Assembly (NCBI GenBank): GCA_016342495.1
Contig: JAEIOG010000015.1
Location: 1 to 64,000, forward strand
Length of the DNA stretch: 64,000 nucleotides
Direction of reading: 5' to 3'
Origin: Phycisphaerae bacterium
GTDB lineage: Bacteria > Planctomycetota > Phycisphaerae > Sedimentisphaerales > SM23-30
The notes below the pieces were generated by a model that was given only the letters and a program-made list of their open reading frames with translations, was not told where the DNA came from and made no database searches. Below, piece after piece: positions 16,430-24,868 of the stretch; position 1 is the first letter of the stretch, and the number at the start of each line of letters is the position of its first letter. Made by a program: the position numbers and the translations under genes.

Positions 16430-17938
16430 ATGGCAACAAAATTAAAAAAAATCACAGTTTCGGCCCAATGTGTGGCTCCAGAGCAGAACAAATCTGATTT
16501 ACTGGTAATATCATTTTTTAAAGATAGCAAGACCCTGCCGAATTGCTATAAAGCTATTGATAAAGTAGCTGGCGGTCAGATATCGACTATGATCGAACTG
16601 GGTGACTTTAAAGCTTCTCTGAATGAAACGACAACGCTATATACAGCCAAGGCTCCTTTTGCCCGGGTGATGCTGGTTGGTCTGGGCGATCCGGACGCAC
16701 TTACACTGAATAATCTTCGTTTGGCTGCCGGCACTGCTGTAAGGGTTGCAAGTAAGCTGAATACTGCCAAAGTTACTATGGCTATTCATGCTATTGCTGA
16801 CGATGTCGATGCCGAACATGTCGGACAGGCTATCACTGAAGGTGTAAATATTGGCCGCTATGACTATCAGGATTTTCTGACCAAAGACAAAGTTGATACC
16901 ACTACAATGAAAGTTATCATCGCTGATACTAAAGAAGCCAATGTTAAGGCCATACGTAAAGGCATTAAAGTTGGAGCCGCATTAGCTGATGGGCAACTAC
17001 AAGCCCGCATCCTGGGTAATACTCATGGTGGTGAAATTAATCCTGGCACACTGGCTGCTGCTGCTGGAAAGCTGGCTCGGGCCAATGGCCTCCAATGTAA
17101 AGTATTTAATGATAAACAGCTTAAGGATATGAAGATGAATGGGATACTGGCTGTTGGTCAGGGTTCTGCTAATAAATCCCGGCTTATCATGCTTACCCAT
17201 AAAGGTCGCAAAGCCGCCGGTACCGATATTGTGCTGGTTGGCAAGGCAGTAACTTTTGATTCCGGTGGATTGAGTTTGAAACCTTCTGCTGGTATGGAAA
17301 CCATGAAGCATGATAAATGCGGTGGTTGCTCGGTTATTGGCGCTATAATCGCTGCGGCTCAGCTTGGTATCAAAAAGAATATTGTTGCTCTTATCCCGTC
17401 GGCTGAAAATATGCCTGATGGCAATAGCTATCGGCCTGGCGATGTATTTACCAGCTATTCCGGTAAAACTGTTGAAGTGCTCAATACTGATGCTGAAGGG
17501 CGTCTGATTCTTTGTGATGCACTTACTTATGGCGCACAAATGAAACCTGCGGCAATGATCGACATGGCTACGCTTACCGGTGCTGCTGTTGTGGCCCTTG
17601 GCACACATTATGCAGCTTTGCTGGGTAATGATCAGGAACTTGTCGATGCGATTAAACAGGGGGCTAAAGTTGCCGGTGAACCTATGTGGCAGCTTCCATG
17701 CGATGAAGGTTATCTCGAACAAATGAAGTCCAGAATTGCCGATTTGAAAAACACTGGTGGCCGTCAGGGTGGGACATGTTCTGCTGCGGCGTTCTTAGGT
17801 GAATTCGTAGGCGATACCAAATGGGCTCATATCGATATTGCCGCTGTCGCTGACACCGATAAAGAACAGCCATACCGTACACATGGCGCTACCGGCTATG
17901 CGGTTCGTGCAGTGGTTGAATATCTTCGTTCATTATAA
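16430..17938 (+). CDS. pepA: Leucyl (cytosol) aminopeptidase, M17 family
   Basis: PepA removes N-terminal residues from peptides using two metal ions; some homologues also bind DNA. The 502-residue protein has the usual N-terminal domain and the M17 catalytic domain: LVGKAVTFDSGGLSLKP carries the metal/catalytic Lys (about residue 272) and Asp, MKHDKCGG follows, and the signature NTDAEGRL lies near residues 351-358. A strong ribosome site (ACAGGAGGCCTT) precedes ATG 16430. The upstream region is the right copy of the promoter-bearing direct repeat. A clear terminator follows the stop. Confidence 0.97.
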   Translation: MATKLKKITVSAQCVAPEQNKSDLLVISFFKDSKTLPNCYKAIDKVAGGQISTMIELGDFKASLNETTTLYTAKAPFARVMLVGLGDPDALTLNNLRLAAGTAVRVASKLNTAKVTMAIHAIADDVDAEHVGQAITEGVNIGRYDYQDFLTKDKVDTTTMKVIIADTKEANVKAIRKGIKVGAALADGQLQARILGNTHGGEINPGTLAAAAGKLARANGLQCKVFNDKQLKDMKMNGILAVGQGSANKSRLIMLTHKGRKAAGTDIVLVGKAVTFDSGGLSLKPSAGMETMKHDKCGGCSVIGAIIAAAQLGIKKNIVALIPSAENMPDGNSYRPGDVFTSYSGKTVEVLNTDAEGRLILCDALTYGAQMKPAAMIDMATLTGAAVVALGTHYAALLGNDQELVDAIKQGAKVAGEPMWQLPCDEGYLEQMKSRIADLKNTGGRQGGTCSAAAFLGEFVGDTKWAHIDIAAVADTDKEQPYRTHGATGYAVRAVVEYLRSL

Positions 17939-17948
17939 AAAAATGATT

Positions 17949-17981
17949 AGCCCCCAAGTGTGAAAGCCTGGGGGCTTTTTT
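17949..17981 (+). terminator. Terminator after pepA
   Basis: Stem AGCCCCCAAG / CCTGGGGGCT followed by TTTTT, ten bases after the pepA stop. Confidence 0.85.
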
Positions 17982-18003
17982 GAAAGCAATAAATGGAGAA
18001 AAA

Positions 18004-18402
18004 ATGAAATTACTTGGACTCATACTTACAGCAGTTTCATTAATTCTATCTGCGTGGGTGATACAACAGTGTTCGCTTTGGTCACATGTCTCAAATCAAA
18101 CGATTCCCTGGTTTGCCAGTGCAATTGCGATTTCTATGCTGATTGTTGGTGCGACATGTTTATTGTCAGGGAATAGTTTGGCAAAACTTCCTTTTAAAAT
18201 TGCAGCTATTACCTGGGCGGTCATCAGTATTGTATCAGGGGCTGGGATTTTTGTTGATAATCAGACCTATGGTAATCAAATGTACCAACCAAAAACATCG
18301 TCGCTATTGGGCCAAGCTGTGTTCTGGGAATGGTTGGGGTTTATTGTTATTCTTGCGGGCTGCTATTGTCTGACGACAAAGAAACGTAAGAAAAAGGTGT
18401 AA
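18004..18402 (+). CDS. Small four-helix membrane protein
   Basis: The 132-residue protein starts at ATG 18004 behind TGGAGAAAAA; the in-frame ATG at 17980 overlaps the pepA terminator and is unlikely. It has four hydrophobic segments (about 4-21, 36-56, 67-85, 104-122) and a basic tail TTKKRKKKV, so the C-terminus is probably cytoplasmic. No family is recognised. It lies just after pepA but past its terminator. The broken phosphodiesterase copy begins 11 bases after it. Confidence 0.6.
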   Translation: MKLLGLILTAVSLILSAWVIQQCSLWSHVSNQTIPWFASAIAISMLIVGATCLLSGNSLAKLPFKIAAITWAVISIVSGAGIFVDNQTYGNQMYQPKTSSLLGQAVFWEWLGFIVILAGCYCLTTKKRKKKV

Positions 18403-18413
18403 TACAAATTATC

Positions 18414-18572
18414 ATGAAACGAATATTGTTTTTTTATTTAATTGTCTGTGTATTAGTTATGGGTGGGTGCAACAAGGGGTGTCCTGAAGGATCGCTGCTT
18501 GAATGCCCATTCGCATAATGATTATGAGCATAAACGCCCATTGCTGGATGCTTTGGATTGTGGTTTTTGCAG
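18414..18572 (+). pseudogene. Truncated, frameshifted copy of the phosphodiesterase-like lipoprotein gene
   Basis: From ATG 18414 the sequence encodes a lipoprotein signal ending GGCNKGCPEGSLL and then meets a stop. One extra base near 18500 shifts the frame: read in the next frame it continues NAHSHNDYEHKRPLLDALDC then GFC, which matches NAHSHNDYEQGRPLLDALDY then GFC of the gene at 20023-20832. The similarity ends abruptly at 18572, where a GGGTGGGCCATGCCCACGC repeat block begins. It is thus a 5' fragment of a paralogue, cut off by a dispersed repeat. Confidence 0.9.
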
Positions 18573-18603
18573 TCCGGGGTGGGCCATGCCCACGCCCACG
18601 CTG
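18573..18603. repeat. Repeat D fragment at pseudogene breakpoint
   Basis: GGGGTGGGCCATGCCCACGC followed by CCACGCTG is the palindromic core of repeat D (compare 1147-1167). It lies exactly at the 3' breakpoint of the pseudogene. Confidence 0.75.
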
Positions 18604-18714
18604 TTTGTGGATGTTTGTTTTTGAGTGTTTGTATGTGTTTGATTTTTCAACAAAAACAAGATGAAATTTCTATTGTTGATAAAGATAAATACAATGAGAT
18701 ATTGAGGTATAAAA

Positions 18715-18888
18715 ATGGAAAATAAATCCTCCTGTGACCAGGCAGCTGATTCATTAAGCAAAGCTGTTCGGGAAGAGCTAGAGAAGAAAGCCAAACTTGG
18801 CCAAGATGCTGTAGTAAATGTGAATGGCAAGCCTGTAAGAGTAAAAGCGTCAGAATTGATTAAAGAAAAATTGACGGAATTGCCGTAA
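18715..18888 (+). CDS. Small soluble protein, 57 residues
   Basis: ATG 18715 follows ATTGAGGTATAAAA and encodes a charged, helical 57-residue protein (MENKSSCDQAADSLSKAVRE at the N-terminus, NVNGKPVRVKASELIKEKL near the C-terminus). Another short open frame ends at 18724 (DKDKYNEILRYKNGK), overlapping this start, and may be the 3' remnant of a lost upstream gene. The location among repeats and small orphan genes fits an accessory or antitoxin/immunity type protein, but no family is recognised. Confidence 0.45.
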   Translation: MENKSSCDQAADSLSKAVREELEKKAKLGQDAVVNVNGKPVRVKASELIKEKLTELP

Positions 18889-18951
18889 CCAGGTAGGCAA
18901 TAGATAAGGATTCGTGACCGAGATAGTTAGTTTAAGGCAGTTTTAAGTTTG

Positions 18952-19146
18952 TGACGGATTCGCCATCGGGCTGCTGCGCAGACCACTGCCACCCCAGCGC
19001 TGAAAAAAGATAAAGATTTGTGGCTGAGGTAGTTATTTCAAGACTGAGACGACTGCTCCATCGACCCACCTGCGGCGGGTCAATGCCACCCCGGATGTTT
19101 TTTGAGATTTTCAAGTTGCGGGCACCCGGCGGGCTACCTGGCTATT
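18952..19146 (+). repeat. Mosaic of repeats C, B and A-end blocks
   Basis: Repeat C (GTGACGGATTCGCCATCGGG, CTGCTGCGCAGACCA) at 18952-18986 is followed by GCCACCCC. Further along come CGGGTCAATGCCACCCCGGA (19078-19097), TTGCGGGCACCCGGCG (19117-19132) and CTACCTGGCT (19135-19144), which are the borders of repeats B and A. The internal parts seen at 8627-8924 are missing or rearranged. No gene is supported in 18889-19165. Confidence 0.75.
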
Positions 19147-19165
19147 TGATAATAGAAAGTTTGTA

Positions 19166-19480
19166 ATGAAAGTGAAAATTACACAACCAAAATTTCATCT
19201 TACACTTGAAGAAACATATATAGTTGTTGGTATAGATCAGGATTGTCTTAGAATCGTAAATGATAATGGAAATCCGGTATTGTACCCTTCGTTCCTTTTT
19301 GATATAATTGATGACAAGATCCCCGATGATTGGATAGTAAGTATAGAAGAAGATGGTAAAATGTATTGTGACCCTCCATGTCTTAGTGGTCGTGATTTTT
19401 ATGTAGATTGGTTTAATGGAGTGTTAGAGGCTAGAAGTATATTTGATGAATTTTATCGTGAACTGATAAATAAATGTTAG
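19166..19480 (+). CDS. Small acidic protein, first of a tandem paralogous pair
   Basis: A 104-residue acidic protein with no signal or membrane segment. It is a clear paralogue of the next gene: KITQPKFHLTLEETYIVVGI against KIVKPKSHLTLDKIYIVVGI, then LRIVNDNGNPVLYP against LRIVDDDGEPILYP, and IPDDWIV against IPSDWEV. I do not recognise the family. Small size, acidity, tandem duplication and location in a repeat island with toxin/immunity-like fragments are typical of immunity proteins, which is inference. The ribosome site is weak (AGAAAGTTTGTA). Repeats end about 20 bases upstream. Confidence 0.65.
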   Translation: MKVKITQPKFHLTLEETYIVVGIDQDCLRIVNDNGNPVLYPSFLFDIIDDKIPDDWIVSIEEDGKMYCDPPCLSGRDFYVDWFNGVLEARSIFDEFYRELINKC

Positions 19481-19492
19481 AAAATTAATATC

Positions 19493-19807
19493 ATGGAAGT
19501 GAAAATTGTAAAACCTAAATCCCATCTTACACTTGATAAAATATACATTGTTGTTGGGATTTCTCAGAGTGATTTGAGAATCGTTGATGACGATGGTGAA
19601 CCAATATTGTATCCAATTTCACTTTTTGAGATTGTTGATAAAGCAATACCTAGTGATTGGGAAGTAGTGATGGGTGATGAAGGAGAGACGTATTGGAATC
19701 CTGATTTCGTCAAGCCTGGATTCTATGAGGATTGGCACGATGGAGACTTAGAAGTTAGGTATGTCTTTGCTGAGTATTATCAAAAGCTATTGAATGAGAG
19801 GGCGTGA
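19493..19807 (+). CDS. Small acidic protein, second of a tandem paralogous pair
   Basis: Also 104 residues, beginning 12 bases after the preceding stop, and alignable with it along its full length. The two differ by roughly half their residues, mostly conservatively, so the duplication is not recent or has diversified under selection. The N-terminal half reads as beta strands (IYIVVGISQSDLRIVDDDGE) and the C-terminal half as a tryptophan-rich helix (YEDWHDGDLEVRYVFAEYY). No cognate toxin is visible next to the pair. Function unknown. Confidence 0.65.
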   Translation: MEVKIVKPKSHLTLDKIYIVVGISQSDLRIVDDDGEPILYPISLFEIVDKAIPSDWEVVMGDEGETYWNPDFVKPGFYEDWHDGDLEVRYVFAEYYQKLLNERA

Positions 19808-19893
19808 TGTGTATGTTTTCATCAAAAAATAATCTGAATGTAAAAATCAACAATGCTGGTGATAAGTTGGTATTTGGATCGCTGGTTGGTTCG

Positions 19894-19973
19894 GTATTCG
19901 CTTTGCTCATTTAATTTTATCAGCGTGGGGGTGGTCCACCCTTGATCGCTGGTAGATGTGTTTGTTGTTCCGG
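19894..19973 (+). repeat. Dispersed repeat D, copy 3
   Basis: TATTCGCTTTGCTCATTTAA, TTTTATCAGCGTGGG, CCACCCTTGATCGCTGGTAG and ATGTGTTTGTTGTTCCGG follow the same order as 5917-5997. It ends 49 bases before the start codon of the phosphodiesterase-like gene, so part of that gene's upstream region derives from the repeat. Confidence 0.85.
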
Positions 19974-20022
19974 TAGCTGCGGGATTAAACAATCTTACCC
20001 TTATATAAGAAAAGGTATTATT

Positions 20023-20832
20023 TTGAAACTGGTATCATTATTGATTTTAATCGTTTTTCTAACTATCACCGCTGGCTGCAATAATAGCTGTCCTGAAACT
20101 ACACTGTTGAACGCTCATTCACATAATGACTATGAACAGGGAAGACCATTGCTTGACGCTTTGGATTATGGTTTTTGCAGCGTTGAAGCGGATGTGTTTT
20201 TTGATGGTAATGATTTAATGGTCGCCCATGACAAAGATGATATTCAACCAGGACGAACATTAGAAAATTTATATCTTAAACCACTTTGGCAGCGTTATGA
20301 AGAAAATGGTGCTATCCAGCCAGGCTGTGATGAATTCATGCTTTTAATCGACTTCAAACATGGCGGCAAAGACATTTACAATTGTCTCAAAAGGCAGCTG
20401 GACAAATACCAGAAAATGCTGACCAGGCTTGAAGATGGCAAAATTATGCCGGGGAAAGTTATTATCTGCATAAGCGGGGCAAGACCAATATCTATAATGC
20501 AAAATGAAAATGACAGGCCCTGTTTTTTAGATGGCCGCCCTGACCAGCTTAATGACCCGGGGAAATACCCGCTGAGTCTGATGCCATTAGTCAGCGATGC
20601 AATTTATAATTATATTAAACTCAATAAAAATGCCAATACGCCCTCAGATTTGCTTGATGAAGACAGGATCATGAAAGTCATTGAACAATGCCATCAGCAA
20701 GGGCGAAAAATAAGATTCTGGGCTTTGCCAAACGCCACAGGCTCCTGGGCCAAGGCACTGCAACTTAATATCGATTATATCAATACGGACGATCTAAAAG
20801 GTTTGAATGCCTTTTTGATTGAACAGAAATAG
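20023..20832 (+). CDS. Glycerophosphodiesterase-like (AIM6-type) lipoprotein
   Basis: I start the protein at TTG 20023 (269 residues), behind AAAAGG, because it then begins with a clean lipoprotein signal, LKLVSLLILIVFLTITAGC; the longer frame from 19942 is translated repeat D. The mature part opens with HSHNDYEQGRPLLDALDYGF followed by VEADVFF and LMVAHD, the pattern of PLC-like phosphodiesterase TIM barrels close to AIM6/GDPD, with His-Asn and Glu-x-Asp candidates for metal and phosphate binding. Later segments (FMLLIDFKHGG, RKIRFWALPN, INTDDLKGL) complete a barrel. It is probably a lipid-anchored extracytoplasmic phosphodiesterase; substrate unknown. A broken paralogue lies at 18414-18572. 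Confidence 0.8.
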   Translation: MKLVSLLILIVFLTITAGCNNSCPETTLLNAHSHNDYEQGRPLLDALDYGFCSVEADVFFDGNDLMVAHDKDDIQPGRTLENLYLKPLWQRYEENGAIQPGCDEFMLLIDFKHGGKDIYNCLKRQLDKYQKMLTRLEDGKIMPGKVIICISGARPISIMQNENDRPCFLDGRPDQLNDPGKYPLSLMPLVSDAIYNYIKLNKNANTPSDLLDEDRIMKVIEQCHQQGRKIRFWALPNATGSWAKALQLNIDYINTDDLKGLNAFLIEQK

Positions 20833-21018
20833 TTGTCGGAAAATGGGGCTGGTTCAGTGTTTTGTTGACGGAATATGGCTGATTGCTTTTAGTTGAATTT
20901 GACAGGTCAAAAACTTTGCGCAGAATCAGGTAAATAATGCTTTGCTATTGCTTTTTACTGGCATTTGAGCTATAAAAATATGAGTCGATTAGGTTTCAAA
21001 CTTATAGAGGAATAAAAA

Positions 21019-22662
21019 ATGAAAAGAAAAAGTATTTATACTTTAGCAAGTATTTGGCTGGGATGTTTACTGGTTTTATTTTCTGGTTGTGCGACGATAC
21101 CGACAGAATATATCACCTCAAATGAAATAGCGATTATTCCGCAGCCCCAGAAAATGGTTGTGGGTGATGGTCAATTCAATATTTCTGCTAAAGCTGGAAT
21201 TTCATATAATGATGCTGAACTTGTGGATTGTGCTGAATTTCTGGCTGAATATGTAAATGTCTCAAATAAAAATATTTCCAGTAAATTCAACCCTGAAGCG
21301 GACATCGTTTTAAAGGTCAATGAACAAAATGACCAATATCTGGGCGATGAAGGTTATACCCTGAAAATAAGTAAGGACCAGGTTGTAATTAACGCTAATA
21401 GTGTGGCTGGTGTTTTCTATGGGGTTCAGACTATCCGGCAAATGCTGCCAATCAGTATAGAGCAAAAAGATGGTATTGATGTAAGAGCCGCATTGAAATG
21501 TGTAGAGATCATGGATCAACCCCGCTATGGCTGGCGCGGGTTTATGCTGGATGAATCCCGACATTTCTTTGGTCAGGAACAAGTTGAAAAAACACTGGAT
21601 ATGATGGCATTGTATAAAATGAATCGTTTTCACTGGCATTTAACCGACATGAATGGCTGGCGTATCGAAATTAAGAAATATCCCAAGCTGACAGAGGTTG
21701 GCGGTAAAGGCGACTGGACCAGCGGCGAAAATGCCGGTGGGTTTTATACTCAGGAACAAATTAAACAAGTCGTTGAATTTGCCCGTAAACGCAATATTGT
21801 AATCATTCCGGAAATTGATATGCCCGGCCATGCAACCGCAGCTAATAAAGCTTATCCGGAATTTTCTGGTGGCGGCACAGACAGGCATCCTGAATTTACA
21901 TTTAATATTGGTAAAGAGGAAACCTACAGCTATCTGAGCGATATATTAAAAGAGACTACAGAATTATTCCCAGGCCCATGGATTCACTTTGGCGGCGATG
22001 AAGTGCACTTTGCTAATAAACAATGGAAAGATATTCCTGAAATACAGGAATTAATGGAAAAGGAAAATCTTAAAACTCTGTATGAAGTTGAAACTTATTT
22101 CAATCGAAGGATGGCAGGAGTTATTGACAGCTTAGGCAAAACAACTGCAGGTTGGGACGAAGTTGTCGATGCTGGTCTTGACCCTGAAAAAACTGTGGTG
22201 ATGTGGTGGCGGCATAATATGCCAACCCAACTGGCCAAAGCCCTTGATAAAGATTTTAAAGTTGTGTTGTGCCCACGGATTCCATGTTATTTTGATTTTG
22301 TCCAGCATAAAACACATAAGATGGGTCGGACCTGGTCAGGTTTTGGTTCATTGGAAGGTGTTTATCAGTTCCCAGATATGCCGGAAAGTTACAAAGTAAA
22401 AGACTCCGAACAAATCATGGGGATTCAGGCATGCTTGTGGACTGAACGGGTGCACAATCTTGAAAGGTTTGATTATATGGTTTATCCAAGATTGTCGGCA
22501 CTGGCAGAATCGTGCTGGACTAATCAGGCAAATAAGGATTGGGATAATTATCAGCAGCGTCTGAAAAGTCATATCCAATTATATGATGTTCTGGGTATTG
22601 GCTATTTCGATGCATTTGACCCGGAAAAGACGCCTGAACCAATGTGGCCAATACAAAAGTAG
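21019..22662 (+). CDS. Beta-N-acetylhexosaminidase, GH20, lipoprotein
   Basis: The 547-residue protein has a lipoprotein signal (LGCLLVLFSGC), an N-terminal GH20b-like alpha/beta domain (about 35-165, IIPQPQKMVVGDGQFNI) and the GH20 barrel. Key segments: PRYGWRGFMLDESRHFF, HWHLTDMNGWRIEIKKYP, IIPEIDMPGHATAA, and the catalytic Asp-Glu pair in IHFGGDEVHF at about residues 327-328 for substrate-assisted hydrolysis. Trp-rich ends (AGWDEV, MWWRHNM, CLWTERV) fit the GlcNAc pocket. It removes terminal beta-GlcNAc/GalNAc outside the cytoplasm. The ribosome site is GAGGAAT, and a terminator follows. Confidence 0.95.
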   Translation: MKRKSIYTLASIWLGCLLVLFSGCATIPTEYITSNEIAIIPQPQKMVVGDGQFNISAKAGISYNDAELVDCAEFLAEYVNVSNKNISSKFNPEADIVLKVNEQNDQYLGDEGYTLKISKDQVVINANSVAGVFYGVQTIRQMLPISIEQKDGIDVRAALKCVEIMDQPRYGWRGFMLDESRHFFGQEQVEKTLDMMALYKMNRFHWHLTDMNGWRIEIKKYPKLTEVGGKGDWTSGENAGGFYTQEQIKQVVEFARKRNIVIIPEIDMPGHATAANKAYPEFSGGGTDRHPEFTFNIGKEETYSYLSDILKETTELFPGPWIHFGGDEVHFANKQWKDIPEIQELMEKENLKTLYEVETYFNRRMAGVIDSLGKTTAGWDEVVDAGLDPEKTVVMWWRHNMPTQLAKALDKDFKVVLCPRIPCYFDFVQHKTHKMGRTWSGFGSLEGVYQFPDMPESYKVKDSEQIMGIQACLWTERVHNLERFDYMVYPRLSALAESCWTNQANKDWDNYQQRLKSHIQLYDVLGIGYFDAFDPEKTPEPMWPIQK

Positions 22663-22690
22663 GTTAAAGTCAAATATTACCGATATCAAC

Positions 22691-22720
22691 AAAGGCACCA
22701 GCAAGTAACTGGTGCCTTTT
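22691..22720 (+). terminator. Terminator after GH20 gene
   Basis: AAAGGCACCAG, loop CAAGTAA, CTGGTGCCTTTT: a perfect 11-base stem with short T-run. Confidence 0.85.
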
Positions 22721-22799
22721 ATTATAAATTTGTGCAATTCAATATTTTACTGAGCTATAATTAACTATAAATATGGAAATTTGAGTTAATTTTAGCTCA

Positions 22800-22877
22800 A
22801 TGAAGCGATATGCAACAATCGGTATCGCCAAGGCGATGTGATTTTTATCCGCATGGGCGTAGCCCATCCTACCGCGA
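22800..22877 (+). repeat. Dispersed repeat D, diverged copy
   Basis: GATATGCAACAATCGGTATC, GCGATGTGATTTTTATCCGC and ATGGGCGTAGCCCATCCTAC follow the order of 5906-5970 (ATACGCAACAATGGGTATTC, CATGTGATTTTATCAGCG, TGGGCATGGCCACCC) with many substitutions. The central GTGGGC..GCCCAC palindrome is kept in altered form. Confidence 0.6.
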
Positions 22878-22918
22878 CTTGCACATATAGCTGAAATTTA
22901 TGAAAATTTGGAGATAAT

Positions 22919-23443
22919 ATGATGGAAAACAATGATATATTTGAAAAAAAAGATGATCAAACACCTCAGGGGCAATGTAGTACCAATACCAGCGGTTGTG
23001 GCTGCGGCTGTGGTTTGCCAAAAGGGTGGATATTTATGATGTTTGGTATCGTTTTAGTGGTCATCTTATTCAATCAGAGTTCCAGTTCACCTGGGGTTCA
23101 ATGGCAAAATGACCTGAAGGCAGGGCTGGAGCAGGCAAAAGCGGAAGATAAACCTGTTCTGTTATCATTTTCGGCCAGCTGGTGTGGCTATTGTGATAAA
23201 ATGAAAAAAAAGGTCTATAATAATGAAGAAGTCCTAAAACTCAGCGAGAATTTCATCCCTGTTCAGCTGGACTATGATATTAATAAAGAGGAAGTTCAGA
23301 ATTATAAGGTCGACGGGGTGCCTGATTATTTTGTGCTAGGGGCCGACGGTACCGTTGTAAGTCATTTTACGGGATATCGAGAAGCACAAGATTTCGCCGA
23401 TAAACTCAAAAATGCTTTAACGAAGTCAGAAAAAAAAGAGTAA
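22919..23443 (+). CDS. Membrane-anchored thioredoxin-like protein
   Basis: The 174-residue protein has a short cytoplasmic tail with an unusual cysteine/glycine cluster (CSTNTSGCGCGCGLP, residues about 21-35), a single transmembrane helix (about 39-54, IFMMFGIVLVVILF) and an extracytoplasmic thioredoxin fold (about 62-170) with the redox site WCGYC (SFSASWCGYCDKMKKKV), the cis-Pro region DGVPDYFVL and HFTGYR. This is the DsbD-gamma/Thioredoxin_7 style and suggests an extracytoplasmic disulfide reductase or chaperone. It starts at ATG 22919 (a second ATG follows) behind TTGGAGATAAT. murD converges on it with a 7-base gap. Confidence 0.88.
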   Translation: MMENNDIFEKKDDQTPQGQCSTNTSGCGCGCGLPKGWIFMMFGIVLVVILFNQSSSSPGVQWQNDLKAGLEQAKAEDKPVLLSFSASWCGYCDKMKKKVYNNEEVLKLSENFIPVQLDYDINKEEVQNYKVDGVPDYFVLGADGTVVSHFTGYREAQDFADKLKNALTKSEKKE

Positions 23444-23450
23444 GTTCGAC

Positions 23451-24776
23451 CTACCGTTTTTTATATAATTCATTGGTAAGATTTTGGACGGCTTTGGTAA
23501 AGGCTTTGCCGCGTTCGGTGAAGTTATTGAACATGCCATAGCTGGCGCAGGCAGGGGAGAGCAAAACTACATCGCCGGGTTCGGCGAGTTTGTTTGCCAT
23601 TATGACGGCCTGATCCATATTTTCAGCTTTGACTATGGGAATTTTCGCTTTTCTATCGTGGAGTAATTTGGCGATTTTGTCGGCGGTCTGGCCGATAAGG
23701 ACTACGGCCTTGGCATAGTCGGCGACTTTGTCGGCTAAGAGTTCCATGGAAATCTGTTTGTCATAGCCACCCATGATTAAAATTTTATGTTCATCAAATG
23801 AATCGATAGCGGCGATGGTGCTTTCCGGGGTGGTCGCAATTGAATCATTATAATATCGGATATCATCATATTCTTCGATGAGCTGCAGTCGATGCGGCAG
23901 TGAACGATAATTCAGCAGGGCGTTGCGAATTTGATTTTCCGGGACCCGCAGGAGTTTACCAACGGTCCAGGCGGCTGCGGCATTAAGTCGGTTGTGGTAG
24001 CCCGGGATGCCAAGTTCGATATCGATATCGGTCGCGGAATAAAATATTTTCTGGCCATTGCCCAGATGCTTCCACTGTTGAAGCTGGGGGGCTTCACTGC
24101 AAAGCACCGCGGCATCGGTAGATTCCTGAAAACGCATAATGTTCTGCTTGGCTTCGATATAGTGGGCCATATTGCCATGCCAGTCCAGATGATTTGGCGA
24201 GATATTGGTAACGACTGCGACATTGGGGCGGAAATTGTTTAAGCCCAGCCAATAAAGCTGGAAACTGCTGAGTTCCAGGACGATAAGATGATCGGACTTA
24301 ATAGCGGGCATTTCATTGAGCAGTGAGCCATGGCCGATGTTGCCGCCCAGCCATACATTATGATCTTGTTGGAGAACCGCCGCAATCATCGCTGCTGTGG
24401 TGCTTTTGCCATTGGAACCGGTGACTGCGATAATCGGGTTGCGGCAAAGCTGGCAGAAAAGGTCGATTTCGGTAGTAAGGATAGCGCCATTTTCCCAGGC
24501 CAGTTCCAGTAGAGGAGAATCATATTTCACTGCCGGGTTGACTATGACAATATCGGCATTGATGAAATCCGCTTCGAGATGGCCACCGAGATGCCAGTTT
24601 ATATCAAGATGGGAAAGCTGTTCGATGCTGGATTGCAAGGCTTTCTGGCTGGCCAGGTCAGTTACGGTTACCCGGGCGCCATTGGCGACCATGAAACGGG
24701 CAGCACCGATGCCACCACCAAAACGACCTAAGCCCATAATAAGCACATTGCTGTTTTCTAATTTTAATCCTGACAT
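23451..24776 (-). CDS. murD: UDP-N-acetylmuramoylalanine--D-glutamate ligase
   Basis: MurD adds D-Glu to UDP-MurNAc-L-Ala in cytosolic peptidoglycan precursor synthesis. Visible motifs: N-terminal Rossmann-like VLIMGLGRFGGGIGAARF, the ATP loop AVTGSNGKSTTAAM, NISPNHLDWHGNMAHY, YNDSIATTPESTIAA and the C-terminal LLSPACASYGMF. I start at ATG 24776 (441 residues), since the extra residues from TTG 24809 are hydrophobic and unlike the family. It is not in a mur cluster here; murA lies about 23 kb away. A carbamylated Lys is expected but cannot be pinpointed. Confidence 0.96.
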   Translation of the reverse strand: MSGLKLENSNVLIMGLGRFGGGIGAARFMVANGARVTVTDLASQKALQSSIEQLSHLDINWHLGGHLEADFINADIVIVNPAVKYDSPLLELAWENGAILTTEIDLFCQLCRNPIIAVTGSNGKSTTAAMIAAVLQQDHNVWLGGNIGHGSLLNEMPAIKSDHLIVLELSSFQLYWLGLNNFRPNVAVVTNISPNHLDWHGNMAHYIEAKQNIMRFQESTDAAVLCSEAPQLQQWKHLGNGQKIFYSATDIDIELGIPGYHNRLNAAAAWTVGKLLRVPENQIRNALLNYRSLPHRLQLIEEYDDIRYYNDSIATTPESTIAAIDSFDEHKILIMGGYDKQISMELLADKVADYAKAVVLIGQTADKIAKLLHDRKAKIPIVKAENMDQAVIMANKLAEPGDVVLLSPACASYGMFNNFTERGKAFTKAVQNLTNELYKKR

Positions 24777-24868
24777 ATCAACCCACAATAAAAAGAAATA
24801 AATTTTCAATGACTGTATAGCTTAGCAAAGACCAGCACGGAAATAAAGAGATTTTGTTTTATCAAGCC

